64,000 nucleotides of DNA, from NCBI GenBank assembly GCA_004335635.1, contig QAXH01006075.1, forward strand, positions 62,347-126,346, given 5' to 3'. This document shows, piece by piece, positions 1 to 13,910 of this stretch. The notes beneath the pieces were generated by a model. The model saw only the letters and a program-made list of their open reading frames with translations, had not been told where the DNA came from and did no database searches. This DNA is from Chloromonas sp. AAM2. Lineage: Eukaryota; Chlorophyta; Chlorophyceae; Chlamydomonadales; Chlamydomonadaceae. The stretch's first letter is position 1. Each line of letters begins with the position of its first letter. The position numbers were made by a program, and so were the translations under genes.

Positions 1-96
1 GTGTGCATGCAGCATGTGTGCATCCAGCGTGTGCATTGCATCCAGCGTGTGCATCCCTTACCCAATCTGCAACATCATGGTCTTGTGTGCATGCAG

Positions 97-3000
97 GTGA
101 TGGCCAAGCAGTTTGATGTGATCCGGGTGATGGCATCCAGCGCACCCACACTCAGCAAGAGGGATGCCTTTGTGGCCATCAGTGGCATTGTGGACAAGGT
201 AGGGCGATGGTCAGATGTGGCCTGGGTATGTTTGGGCTGAGTGCATTGAGAGGGACTGATAGAATTAAAATTAATTTAGGAGTGACTGATAAAAGGGCAG
301 ATTAGAAGTATGTTGAATGCCAGATGCGGTGTTATGGAGCTCAATCCGTTCAGGGGTAGGTCTTAAAAGCCCGGCATGGCTACAGAAAAGTACAGTAAGC
401 CCTAAGTCAACGTGGGTAAAGGGTAAAGTGACGTGGTGAATCAGAACTGTTCAAGCACGAGCTGCGGACAGAATGCAGGCAGCAGCGAGGCTGCTGTGTG
501 GCTGAACCAACCTTCTACGTATCACAACAAGACCTTTGTTTAACGTATCTTGATACATCAAGAAAACCACAGCACAAGTCATGCCCAGAAAAAGCTGGCT
601 TAAAACATGTTATGATGTATGTTGGCGTGCCGTGTTACCAACGTTGTTATGCTTTGTTTCATGTTCTTGCGCTGTGTCCAGGTGTCTGACATCAAGCTCA
701 AGACCCCCGCCTGTGACGCCCTGATGGCAATCTCCGAGGTCGTTGGCCCCTCCTTTGTGGCAACACTGCTGCATAAGAAGGCAGCGACACACAAGAACCC
801 CAAGGCAAGGAAGCCAGACACACAGCATTGCACAACTGGGGCGTACAGAACATCCATGCATGATGTGTCTGTCTGGCTTGTTTGGATAGGCAGCCGTGGT
901 TTGGAAGCTGAGCTAGCGCCTGAGATGGAATGGATCGCATCAGAGCTGAGCCTGAATCAGCCTCAGCCCCAGATAGCCATGAGGGGTTTGACTGCAGCGA
1001 CCTACACATGGATCATGCTACCTGTTGGTAGATGGTTGCCTATCGTGGCCTGTTACGGCAGCCTTGGCGCTAGGTGAGTGAGTGAGTGAGTGAGTGAGTG
1101 TCTTAGGTATGGCATGAGAAACTATACTCTGCAGGTGCTAAGCGAGGTGCACAACTGGATTGCGTCTGCCATGATGGACTTTGGCCTGGCCTCCCTGGAC
1201 GTCAAGTCCCTGTTGGCCTGGGCCAAGGAGGACCTGGGCTCAGCCAACGCGGGCGTAAGGAACAGCGTCATTCACATGCTGGCAGTCATGCACAGGTGGG
1301 CGGCGAGACATGCAGCACAGAGGAGAGCCATGCCAGGATCGTTGTGCTTGTCACGGTTGTGTGTTTGTCGGGTCCTTTGGTGTGTGTAGAGATCAGCAAT
1401 AGGAGCACGTATTGTGCAAGGTGCTTGCCAGGTATAATGTGATGGAAGCGCATTTCGCGAGAGTGTGTACCACATGCCAATGTCGCCATGCTATGGCAGC
1501 GGTGCTCCTGCCAATGACTGGGTATCATCTGGCATGCATTTGTTTGCGCAACTGGTACCGGCAAGGTTGAGTGCCACAACAAAGCACGGTGTCGAATGGA
1601 ACCTCACAATCACACTGGATTGCACGCGAGGGAAGGTAGGCATGCTAGCTGGGCTAAACTTTGCTGTGTGCACTCTAATTGCAGGTTCATTGGTCCGTCT
1701 CTGACACCCCTGCTGTCAGATGTCAAGCCGGCCCTGATGGCGGCCCTCACTGCCGAATTTGAAAAGAACCCCAAGGACCCCAGTCTAGTGCCCACTCGCA
1801 CCTGCAAGGGGGATGTGGGCAAGAAGACTGCAGCCAAGGGGGCGGCAGGGGGCGCGTCAGGTAGGCACATAGGGGACCACAGCAAAGGGGTTGTTCTCAG
1901 CACACCAGGAACAGGAACACAAGAAGGCAGCCGCAGGCAGGGCGTGGCACGGTATAGCAGTTGTCTATGTGCTAGCCCCATGAAACTGCCAGACAGGGTC
2001 ATCTGACTTGCAGTTGTGACGGGCTGAGCGGCAGCAGCAGTGGTCTCTTCATTTGATCCTTAGCTACTTGATCAACAGCCTGCCAGGGCCAGGCAAGAAC
2101 AGGCCATCAGCCTTGGATAATAAAGTGCTAAGCAGAGAAGCGCTCTACAAGCAGCAGCTAGCCAGCCGTTGGAACACGCACTTAAAGGTTCCATGGGCAC
2201 AGTGCTTTCAACTGTGCTGTATGCATCTGCCCATGGTCCTCTTGTCATGTATACGCAACATGATGCTGTATACGTCTGTCTGTACTGATAACAATTGTGG
2301 GCCTTGCTTCAGGTGGTGCGCCCGCCTCCCCCGGCCGCGGCGACCCCGGTGATGCCGACGACCTGCTGCCCCGCAGCGACCTGAGCGCTACACTGAGTAA
2401 TGATCTGATCGCTAAACTGGGCAGCAGCGTCTGGAAGGAGAGAAAGGATGCCATGGATGAGGTCGAGGCACTCATCACACAGGCTGGCGGCAGGATCCAA
2501 CCACAGGTGCGGGGTAGAAGAGGTGTGGCACCACTTCAAGCCCTGCCGTGCACATAAGTAATAGTATTCCTGCTACTGACTGACGACAAGGATGCGGCAA
2601 GGACATGTAGCCGCAGGCGCACTGCTTTCCCATGTGCATGTAATGGTTTTCCTTATGTCAACCGACTGAAGTCTGGCCACCCAACAGGTTCAAGATTACG
2701 GCATGGTATAGCAGCACGTGCCAGTGATAGAAGCAATGTGCTTACAGCCGGCGGACAGCGCAGGGTTGAGCTGATGTGACTACTCCGTCTCTTGCAGCTT
2801 GGCGAGTTGCCGGCTGCCCTGAAGGCGCGTCTGGCAGACAGCAACAAGAACCTGACTGCCCAGGCGCTGCTGCTGCTGGGCAAGCTGGCCAGGGCCATGG
2901 GCAGGCCGATTGACAAGGCGGCGCGCCACCTGCTGGGACCAGCCCTCAAGAATCTCTCTGACAATAAGGCAAACGTGAGTATGGGCATGTGCAGCAGGAA

Positions 3001-6000
3001 CCACATTAACCTGTTTGGAGTTTGCCTTCCGAGGGAGTCAAGCAAACAGTGTAATAGTTGGCAGGTTTGCACCACCAGCACCATCTACCAGCACCCACCA
3101 GCACACGCACCAGCTACCACCACCAAGCCAATGATCCATGGAGATGGAGAAGCCCTTAATTCTGTCCCTTGACGCAGCCTGCCGAACGTCCTGGGTTTGC
3201 GAACCCACCCAGCAATGTGGCACAAGTGCTCACCTTGCTTGGAATCAAGGTCTGATTGTTCATCCAATGGCATGAAGCACCGCTTCCTGCGCAAAATGCA
3301 CAGCACACCTCAGTGCTGCCTCACTGCCCCTCCTTTAGGTGCGTGCTGCTGTGTGCGACATGATGACTTCCTGGGCCACGGTGGCCAGCCCTGAAAGTGT
3401 GGTGACGGAGCTGGTGGAGGCCGTGACAAGCGCTAAGGCTACAGCAGACGGGAGGGCGGACGGCATCGCCTGGCTAGCAACGCTGGTGAGCAACCATGCA
3501 GTTAATGCGTTTCCTTTATTCACGTTTCAAAAATGATTGATGGCTGGTATGCACATGAGTAGGGTACACCATACTAGGAATGGGGCTAGCAGTACAATTC
3601 AAACGCAAAGGGTTCAGCATCGCCAAGGGTTACTAGAGCTGTCCCATGATGCCATCTGAAGCTCTATCAAGCGTGTGTCAAGACTGGGCCTGCAAGGGGC
3701 AAAGGCCTATGCAGGGCAGCCAATGGGTGATTGATTCCAGTCATCTGCAATGCACCACCATTTGCATGTAAGACAGTCCAGAACGTCCATACCTAGTCTG
3801 GGTCGGGTTCGTCTTGCTTGTTTGGTGGTTGGAAGAATATCCTCCCCATACCTAGTCTGGGTCAGCGCCTAAAATGACATTGTACGCATTGTAGAAGCGG
3901 GCTCCTTTGCCACAATGCGATGGCTTGTTTGACCCCGGCCTGGCATGTGCTCGTGTGCTTAGGCCTCCAGCGGCAAGGCCGGCGACCAGCTGCCCGACTG
4001 CATGCGTCTGGTGGCCCTGGGCAGCGGGGACAAGGCGGGGGAGGTCAGGGAGGCGGCGGCAAAGCTGGTGGCAGGGCTGTTGCAGGTGGGGCACAACTAG
4101 CTGTGTGTAATGCTTGTTGATAAGTAGTGTTACAGCACAGGTGACGCTGGGCCAGGCTTATATGCCAACTATAGTTTGCAGTTTGATGGCGTTCTTGCCA
4201 ATGGCAATGATCGACATAACAGTCAGGCCGGCAAGCCCTGCCCTGCACAGCTGCATGCATGCTGCTAATGCCCTGCAACAAGGCCCACAGTGTTCAACTG
4301 GAAGTCTGTGCTTGCACTGATACCTATTAAATACCAGTATCACTAGATACAACCGCCGGCGTCACTGATATTCATTGTAGGTGCACCCTGCAAACCAACT
4401 AGGCCAGGCCGCAGGGTCCCTGGAGGGTGCAGGACGCAAGGCAGCGCTGGATGCCCTGTCCAAGGCAACAGGTGGGCGGCTTGATGCGTACTGAACTTGT
4501 TGATGAAGCAGGGACTGGCATTGTATGGGTGGTAGCCACACATACGTGGCCACTTCCCATCCTGCAAGACTTCGTGTGTAAGCCATGCCACACATCCTGG
4601 CTTGTCTGCACCTACTACGCCACAAGGTTCCACTGTCCGTGGACGCTCACCGTGATAGACGTGGTATGGCGGAGGATGCGCTCAACAACCAGCCAAGCCC
4701 CTGCAGTGGTTGATCGGCCCGTATGCCCGTCGACAAGTGCACACCGCAGCTTTGTACGCGCCCCTCTGTACATGCCCGCCCTTTGTACGCGCCCCTCTGT
4801 ACATGCCCCGCCATTTGACCCGCCCCCTGTGCCCATACAAACACCACACACACACACACACACACACCATATGTACAACTGTATTGTACAACTTGTGCTG
4901 TGCCCACACAGGCACCACCGTCACAGCCTCTGGTGCCTCCGCCACGACTCGCCCCGGCAGTACGGCTACCGCCGCCCCCGCCCAACGGCCCGCCAGCACC
5001 GGGGCAATGGGGCGCACTGGCAGCGGCATGGCGTCAGTCAGGAGCAGCCTCAACAGGCTGCCGTCTGGGGGCGTGAGATCGTCACTGACCCTCAACAAGT
5101 AGGGCGCGTGTGGGCTACCTCACCTGTTTGTCTTGCATGTAACGAGCAATGCAGGTCATAGTTCTCTTCCCTACTCAGACAGCAAAAGCAAAGCAGCTGA
5201 TGTGGCAGCTATCAATAGACAGCTCTAAGCGTCCCACAGCGCCCTGTATCTTAGGACTTGTAAGGAGAACGGGTAGCAAGTAGTAGAGGTAGTGCGTCTG
5301 TCTATGGCCCAACATTATCACATCACAGCATCTGCTCAAGCAAGCGGACTGTCCACAGTCCTCTATTGCTGTTGCCGTGCTTCAGCTTGCGATTTGGCAC
5401 TTGATTTGTACGTATGGCCTCCTTGACATGCACCCTGTAGGAGCGCATCCCTTGGCGCAGGGCATGGCGACGCAGCTGACGATGGTCCACTGATTCTCAT
5501 GGACCGTAAGAAGGAAGACAGGGCACGCAAGGTGCGTAGGGCGCAGATGGCCGACCGGTGAACAGCGCAGCCTTGCTATGCTATCCAGTGCCAGTTGCGT
5601 TGCAGGTCATGTTGCGTTTGAGCAATGTCCGTAACGAGCTTGACACAGCATTGACAAAGCATCATCTTGGGTTCAGCACGCCATTCCAGGTACGTATTCC
5701 TGGGGTGCCTGAGTGGACAATGCATACAGTGTCCTTCCAATGGCTGTTGTTCAGGGTAAATTTCGTCCCACTCGGTTGGAAATCCGTCCTGATGAGATGT
5801 CCACCTTGGAGGGAGAGCTGGGCCCAGTGGTGTCAAACCAATTAAAGGTGGGTTACGTGCAGATGGATTGGAGGAGGAGGAGGAGCATCATGTCTGGTGG
5901 TGCAAGCGCCTTGTGAAGTTCGCTGGTGGATGGCAGTTGGACTGCAGGCAGAGTGTTGTGCATAGTGGTAAGGTGTAGAGTTGGCCCGCAGTTGGTGATT

Positions 6001-9000
6001 GTGCACAATGTGTTTGACAGTACATAGTGTTGCGTGATCAGAAAATTGTGCTAAGATTCTCCCATGCACTTGCACCCCAAAGCACCAGACCAAACATCAC
6101 ATGCTTCAAGGAAGAATGCAGCAGGTGGCATTGGGCTAGCCCTTCGCATGATTGTTCTGTCGCTTGTTTTTCAGGGGTTGCTATTTCACAAGGACTTCAA
6201 GCGGCACTGTGAGGCGGCTGAGCTACTGCGTGAAGCCCTGCCATCCATGTATGGCGAGGTGCAGGGAATCCTGGACTTGCTGCTCAGGTGAGCTTTGAGC
6301 GTGGTTGGTGACGCCTCAAACGTGTCAACTCGAATGTGGGCTGCAAGAACTCTCACTTGAGTAGCATCTGTGAACCCCATGAGTGCAGTGTACTTCGGCC
6401 AGCTTTGGGCCTCATTTGTGCAAGCAACGGCTGGCGGATCATGGCTCAGCCGCTCCAACTTCCTGTGCTTGCCCTCGATTGTACCGTATCAGAAACTGCT
6501 ATATTCTCTCTGAAAGCCATGCAATGCAATAACGCCGATGAACGTCTGCTAGGTCAGTTGAGGCGGTGTCTGTGCTGCCCGCAGGTGGTGCACAGTGCGC
6601 ATTGCCGAAGCCAACACGCAGACACTGGTCAAGGTCATGGACCTGCTCAAGGAAATCATGGCAGCAATGGAGGCCAACGATGACAAGTGAGGCTAGAACA
6701 GATGGCTGCAGGTCATCCAGGCCACAGCAAGCCTAACTCAACGTGCCCAGGCTTGAGTCAGGAGGTAGTGAAGGGTCCAGATGAGGATGGCAAGGACTAG
6801 CAAAGGGCCAATAGTCAAGGGCATGCAGAGGGAAGGAAGCAACAAGGAGCCAAGCAGCATGTCAGCGCCCACTGGAATCATGACATGAATGAACGAAGGT
6901 GATGCTGGCTCACTGAAGGATCACTGATGCGGTGATGACGATGACGATGATGCCTGCTGGCTGTGTGGCTGTGCACGCGCAGATTATCTGACTTTGAAGC
7001 CAAGCTCATTCTCCCAGTGCTATCAGAGAAGGCAGGACACAACCAGGTGCGAGGACGACACAGGCCCGTTGACAGAGCAGGATTGTAAATATCACCCACT
7101 TAACATGTCTCCTCCATTGTACCACCATTGTACACCTTACACGCACTGGGCGTGCTTGTTAAGCTCCTCAGACCTATCATCCATATGATAGCTTGTACAC
7201 ACACGAACACACCTGTCTTTCAGGACAAGATCAAGTCGGACCACAAGGAGCTGCTACGCAAGGCTTCAGTGTTGCACTCACCAGTCAAGGTGGCAGGATT
7301 CATCAAGGTATTGCAACACTTATGCACTTTCCTTCAGGTGCTGGCACACACGGGTGCTTTGCCGCTCAATCACCTCAGCTAGGCACTGTGTTGGACTTGG
7401 CTTGGAGCACAGGGCAGGACCAGGAAATTTGGGCAGGGCGGGAACTCAGCCTCCACCCACCATGTATGGGGTCCCCAGTGTTGCATGCATGTCTGCAACT
7501 CCAAGGACGCACACATGCAAAGTAAAGCGGCAATGTAACCTTGCTTCCCACACATGTCTGTTGACTGCTTTGCCTTGCCTTGCTTTTAATACACACAGTA
7601 TTGATGTTCTTGTGTGCCTTGCCCTGATTCCTACACACGTTTTACACACGGTTGCTGTACTTTATTGCCATGCGCAGGACGCTCTTGAGTCCAAGAACAA
7701 CAAGACGCGTGTGGTGTGCGCTGAAGAGCTGGGCGTGCTCATAGAGAAGCACGGGCCAATTATATACGCCGCTCCAACCCCAGGCGCAGGTTTGTGTGTG
7801 TATTTGTCAGTCAGGCCTCTTGTAGAGCCCATGACAGCATGTAATCGATTCATGTGTGTGAAGGCCACCATGCATGCATACAATCAGTAAGGCCAGAGCT
7901 CTTGAAGAGGTCTTGTGAAACCACAGGACCACGCAGTCAACGCCGTGCCTGCAACTGTGTGCCTGCCTCCATCTTGCCCATGCTGTAATGTTATTTTCTA
8001 GCATCGTTTGGCGTTCCACACCACATTCATTATGAAGCATTTGAAAAGCCCATCTGTCTGCCGGGAATGCACCTTTGTTGTCAAATGCCCTCCATGCATG
8101 TGTGTTGCAGCCAAATCCTCTGGCCCGTCAGAGGGCGTGATTCCCGCGCTCGCACGCATGGTGGGCGAGCGGGACAACGCCCTGCGTTCAGCGGCACTGG
8201 GGGCACTTGAGGCCGCCTACGCATTTGAGGGGGAAGGTGGGTGCGGTTTGGCAGGGTCAGGTGGGCATTGCAGGCAAGCACAAATGCCAAGGTAGCTATG
8301 GAGCACCAGGTTCTGGTACATGCTAGCACTGAGAGCTCATGTGGCAAATGACGCATACCGGCATCTTGCTGTCACCGCTGTCAGTGCAGCCGTGTATGTG
8401 ACATCACTGCACGAAGTGGCATCTGGCATTTGTTGCATGTGTGTTCATGTCTGGTGGTGTCTGGCACTGCTTACATGCGCCTTGCAATCTCCTGTTCAGG
8501 TTTGTTGCGCCACCTGGGCACCAAGCTGACCGACAGTGCACGCACCCTGGTGGAGGAGCGGCTCAAGTACGCAGACAAGGAGCTGGCAAGAAGAGGACTC
8601 AGGGCAGGATACAGGTATGTGCAAGGTTACGGCTCTGTCATCATGATGGTGCTTACGTATCGGCTTGTGATGCTGCAGCCACACAGTCAAGGCACCTACA
8701 TCTACCCCTGAGCAAAGCATGACATCGACAGAAAACACGGGCTGTGTCTCACCTGCTGTACAGTCTAGCCGCCTACGTCATCGACTTGAGCAAAGCATAG
8801 GCTGGATTCCCCCAAAAACACGAGGACATGCAATGTTCGGTGGCAAGCATGAGGCCACATGCAATCCATGGGTAGCAAATGGCATGGTCAGACCAATGAA
8901 TGGTTCAGTTTTTCTAGCAACTGATGTATCAAGGCAAACTGATTTGCTGTCTTGAGACTACTATGTGATATGCGGGCAGTAGTACTCACCGAACAAGGAT

Positions 9001-10049
9001 GCAGAGTTGTGCGGTAAGTCTGATCCCACCACTGATGTGCATGTGCAGATCATTGCATTGGCAAATCATTAGCAAAGGTGGATTGCTGCCTTGCGGTTAC
9101 CATGTGAGAATGAGGCTTTGACGACTGATGGAGGCTCACCGTCATACACACAGATGGTTGCATTCGTTGATGTCCAGCCAATGACGTTCATATGCAGGGC
9201 TGATGAAGTGACTGACCACCCGATGATTCCCAGCTCCCCAACTCCTGCCCAGCATCGGCCTGCCTCGCCCTCTGGCTCCCTCCGCAGCAGCTACGCTGCA
9301 CCCGCCAATCAACGGCCTCCATCACCCAATGCCACCGGCAGCGGCCGCCTGTTCAGTGGCAGCACAGCTGCAGCAGCAGCTGCACCAGCGGTCAGCAGGC
9401 TGGCAGCTGGTGGGAGCAGCATCCTAGCCGGCGTCCAGCGGACAGGCATTCCCAGTCCGGCCCCAGCCGCCCAGCCCAGCTATGATGAGCGGAGATCGTC
9501 AAGCGGTGGTGGTGGTGCGGCAGATGTGGCGGGTTTGGGGGCCGCGGGACGGATGGGTAGTGGTGCGATGTCTGGTGGCGGCATTGTGGACAGCAGTCAT
9601 AGCGGCGGTGGTGGTGTGCAGTTGTTTATGCATCCCAGCGGGGGCGGTGCGGGCGGGTCCGGAGGCGGCCAGGCGCCAGCAGCGGGGCAGCGGGGTGGTT
9701 TCCATGAGTTTGCCGTCATGCAGAGCATGAACAAGAGCAGCGAGGCAGAGTTGAAAAGGGACATGAGGAGGTGCCTGCATCAACTGCAGAGTGAGTAGAA
9801 CCACTTCTTCCTCCTGTACCAACACATACATAAAACCGCATGCTTGAGGGGTTGCGGGGCACCCATCGACCAACACACACTTGCCCTGCTGTTTGATGCA
9901 CAACTCAAATGCCAGCGCTCCCTGTCTTACAGCGCATGTGCCCAGGATGCCCAGCGCATCTGCTCCCCACAGCCGCTGCACAAAAGCAAACGGTGTCCCT
10001 GCCCCATGGCCAACTGTCACCTTGGCCAAGATGCTATGTTCTCCTATTG

Positions 10050-10088
<39 letters not shown>

Positions 10089-13000
10089 CTCTTGCTCTTG
10101 CTCTTGCTCTTGCTCGCTCATTCTTTGAGTATGTATGTACTGCCACAGTACATACATACGTAAAGAAAGAGAGAGCAAGAGAGAGAGAGAGGCGACAGTG
10201 TGTACGTACTACACATATACTCTGCAGGTCCAGAGCTGGATGAGGTTGTCGCTATCATGAAGCTGCTGTGCTACGAGCTCATGGAAATGAGTAAGACACC
10301 AGGAGCTGGCATGGTGCTGGCTGTGTTCAGGGACAATGCCAACAATCTCATCGGTCTTATGAACTATCAGATGGAACTGGTGGGTGGGGTCTAGTACAGG
10401 GTGTGCAGCATTGTGTGTTCAAATCACTTCGTGCTTTCAGGCTTCTCGAACAATCCTGCTACATGACAATTGAGACGTGTGTGGGCAGCCTGCTTGTGAC
10501 AGAGAGCAGATTCAATGCAGGTTTCTCTTCACTGAGCAGGCCATGCCGCATGGTCAAGGTTGTGCAGCATTATGTTCGTGTCAAAGATTTGAGCAGATTC
10601 TAAAGGCAAAGGGTGAAAGAGGTGAACGCGGTTATTTTCGTGAAGGCCAGGGGATAACATGATGGTTGATATGGATGTATCATCCATCATGTTTTTCATC
10701 TTACTAAGCAGGCCTCGAGGCTTGGTCAAGGCGGGATGTGTTTATGAATTTGAGAATCGACGTGATCTGATTTGATACAGGACAGGCGCACGCTGAACCC
10801 GACAGCTGACTGCTTGCCCAAGGCCTCTGTGCAAAGCAGGCAATGTGCGCTATGCGCTGAATTTGATGCATGCACGGTCATTCACGACGTGGTGACAACC
10901 TTGCAGTCTGTTGATGTGGGTGTGGTTTTGCCTCCAGGTGTTCAAACAGGCGGGTCAGGCCATCGCACGCAGGGAGCCGCTCAATGGGCGTGCATGCAAG
11001 TACGCCCTCAACCTGCTCATGAACATATTCTCTACGCAAAAGCTGGCACAGGTAAGGGCGAGATCAGGGCACCAAGCAGGACAAGAACCTCAACACTCAC
11101 AGAGCCCCCCTTCCCTCCCTTGCTGCAGAATCAACTGGTGTTTTTCCAGTTCGTGGACTTTCAGCAGATGTTGAACCTCCACCCATATGCAGCCTGCTTC
11201 ATAGTTTGCCAACTTGCGGCCCATCCGTCTACTGGCTCACAGTCTCAGCTTTGCCTACACCTACAGCCTGCTGAAGAGCCCAGCCTGTACGCTGGACCAA
11301 TTATACACACTGACAGACCTTCAATAGTGTACGCACTGCATTGGTTCCAGTCTGAGCTTGTCTTGTGTGTTATGTGTGCGTAGGTTGTTGACGAGTCGAG
11401 CCTCACTGGCCTGCTGAGTGTGCTGCTGCTGTGCCTTGTGGACGAGCGCCTGGGCATGGACAATGAGGGCCTGGCCATGCTCAAGGCACTCAACCTACTC
11501 ATGATGAAGATACTGGAGAACTGCAGCAAGTGAGTGGGAAGGGCCGGTTATGTACGTGTGGACAGCAGGAGACACGGAATGGACAGCAGGGAAGCCGTCA
11601 TAGGAACGGGACGGCCAGTGAAACGAGGGAGGCTACTGTACCATTGGTGTTCATGTACTTTTGACGTTGTGTTACCCTGGACTTACAGCCTGCAACCTAT
11701 AACCGCATTGCTGGCATGCCGAGCGGCATTAGCTGATCCCTGGAGTTGTTGCCCACACCTCATGCTGCTGCCCACAGGACCCATGTGTTCAGCGCCCTGA
11801 TGCACCTGCTGCTGGTCATGCACCCCGGTGTGTACGAGCTGGGCCCCAAGGACAGGATGGAGTTTGCCTGGTGCGACCTGGTGGTCAAGTGCCTCATCAA
11901 GATGACCAAGACGCTCTCAAACACCATTCAAGTAAGTGGGCACACAGCCAGGCCCACGTGGTGTAATTTTAAGACTAACTGTCACGGCACTCGCACATGT
12001 GGTCTCAGCCGGTTAGGTCTGGCTTAGTTCCCGTACGTCTCAGGACGTCTGTACTGAGGCCATGGCTACTTGTTTGATTTGATTTTGCCATAAGCAGGTG
12101 GCATGTTGGGTCATGGGTGCCAGTCGGCCAGTGCTATTCTTGGCATAGTATGCCACGCTCTTTCTATGCCACACAGTGCACAGCGGACTTCTTTGCTACC
12201 GTTTTTACTGCTCAAGCTCTAAGAGCTCTTACCGCTCCATGCTAGCGGTATGAGTGACCACGTATCACACCCATGTGTCGTCGTCCCACCTGTTCCAACA
12301 GCTTAACATCGTTGTTCACACACTCTTTACCTTGTGTTTCACTGCCGCCACCTTGTGCGCAGGACATTGACCTCAGCCGCCTGCTCCTGGCCATCCACAA
12401 CTTCTTCGATTTCCTGGGGGCTGAAGAGATCCGCAAGCGAGGGGCCAAGGAGGACAAGCCCCTTAGGATGGTCAAGACAGTGCTGCACGAGGTATGAACA
12501 AGCGAAGAAACAATTGCAGCTCACGAGTAGTTGTTGATGTTGTCTTTTCACATCCGTGTCGATGCGCACAATGCGCATAAGAAATGTGCCCCGCAACTCA
12601 GGGACAACCAGAGCCTGGCAGAGCCTGGCAGTCAGTGGCAGAACAAGCACCATCTTCCAAAACACCACCTGAAATGCGCCCAGGCGTCAACACAGGCTCC
12701 CACCAGCAAGGCCAACGCAGACGGCTGCAGTTCCACCGCATGCATTTGCCGGGCGGGTATGCCAAGGACCGTGGCATCGGCAATTACAGGCTATGGTGGC
12801 AATAAGCATGCATGGGAGATTAACGAGAGGTAGACCGTGCATCAACCCAGACAGACCATAACAGGCAGCAGACTCAGTCAACAGCACCTATTCAAAGTAG
12901 AGTTGCTGATTTTTCATAATTGACAGTCATGTGTGTAATCGTGTCTACTCATCCCTGAGAGCGGCGAGGGCACAACCAAGCATTGGAATCAGGCGGAGGG

Positions 13001-13874
13001 CTGCATGGTGTTGTATGCTCGCCCTTTCCATCACCCCTGACTCATAGGCAGAAGATGAAGTCGCGACCAGTTGACGCAAACGCCAGCTACATCATGCAAT
13101 TCACGGGTGCTGCGTTTTGCTTCTTCCCCTGTTCAGGTGTGCAAGTTCAAGGGCGAGGCGATCTACCAGTACGCGCTTGACATCCCGGGCGCGGACCTGG
13201 ACCCCTCACTCAAACCCATCATCTTCCCGTACATTGACCTGAACCTGCAGGTGAAGGGCCTGGGAACATTAGTGCGGCTGACGTTACCTTGCATAGTTTG
13301 CATGTGGGATTCAAGAGCCCTTGCAGTTGGGCATTCTTGACATCATTGTGTGCGATACAAGCGACTCGCACTGTTTGTTCGCTTCCATTGCTGACGGTGT
13401 GCGGTGTATGTTTTGCAGACGTTGGGGCGCCCCGCCCAGCCCGCCGCCCCCCCGCCTTCCTCCGCCACCACCGCCGTCCTGCGGGGCGTAGCCGATGCCC
13501 TGGCCAATGCGCAGGGCGCGTCGCAGCCGCTCAACCCGCACACAAACCCGCTCAACCCGCACACACCCCGCCGAGTGTCAACGTCTGGGGGAGGTGAGCA
13601 AATGGACAGCGGCCCATGAAAGTGCTGGCGCATCTGCTGCTCTGCCCTTTCCGCACATAGCTCATGCTCACAGCATCATAAACAGGAAGGCAGGGCGGTC
13701 ACCATTCTGTGTGTGCTTCTGATTCGTGCTTGTGTACTGTCCATTGCAATTGCTCCGCCCCTGCACACCGCACACTTCCTGGTCTGCAAAGTATAGGCAG
13801 TGAGCTTGCCCCCAAAGTGCTGAGTTAATCTGTACAACGTGAACGAGCGTAGTAAATGACAAACACGCACGCGT

Positions 13875-13910
<36 letters not shown>

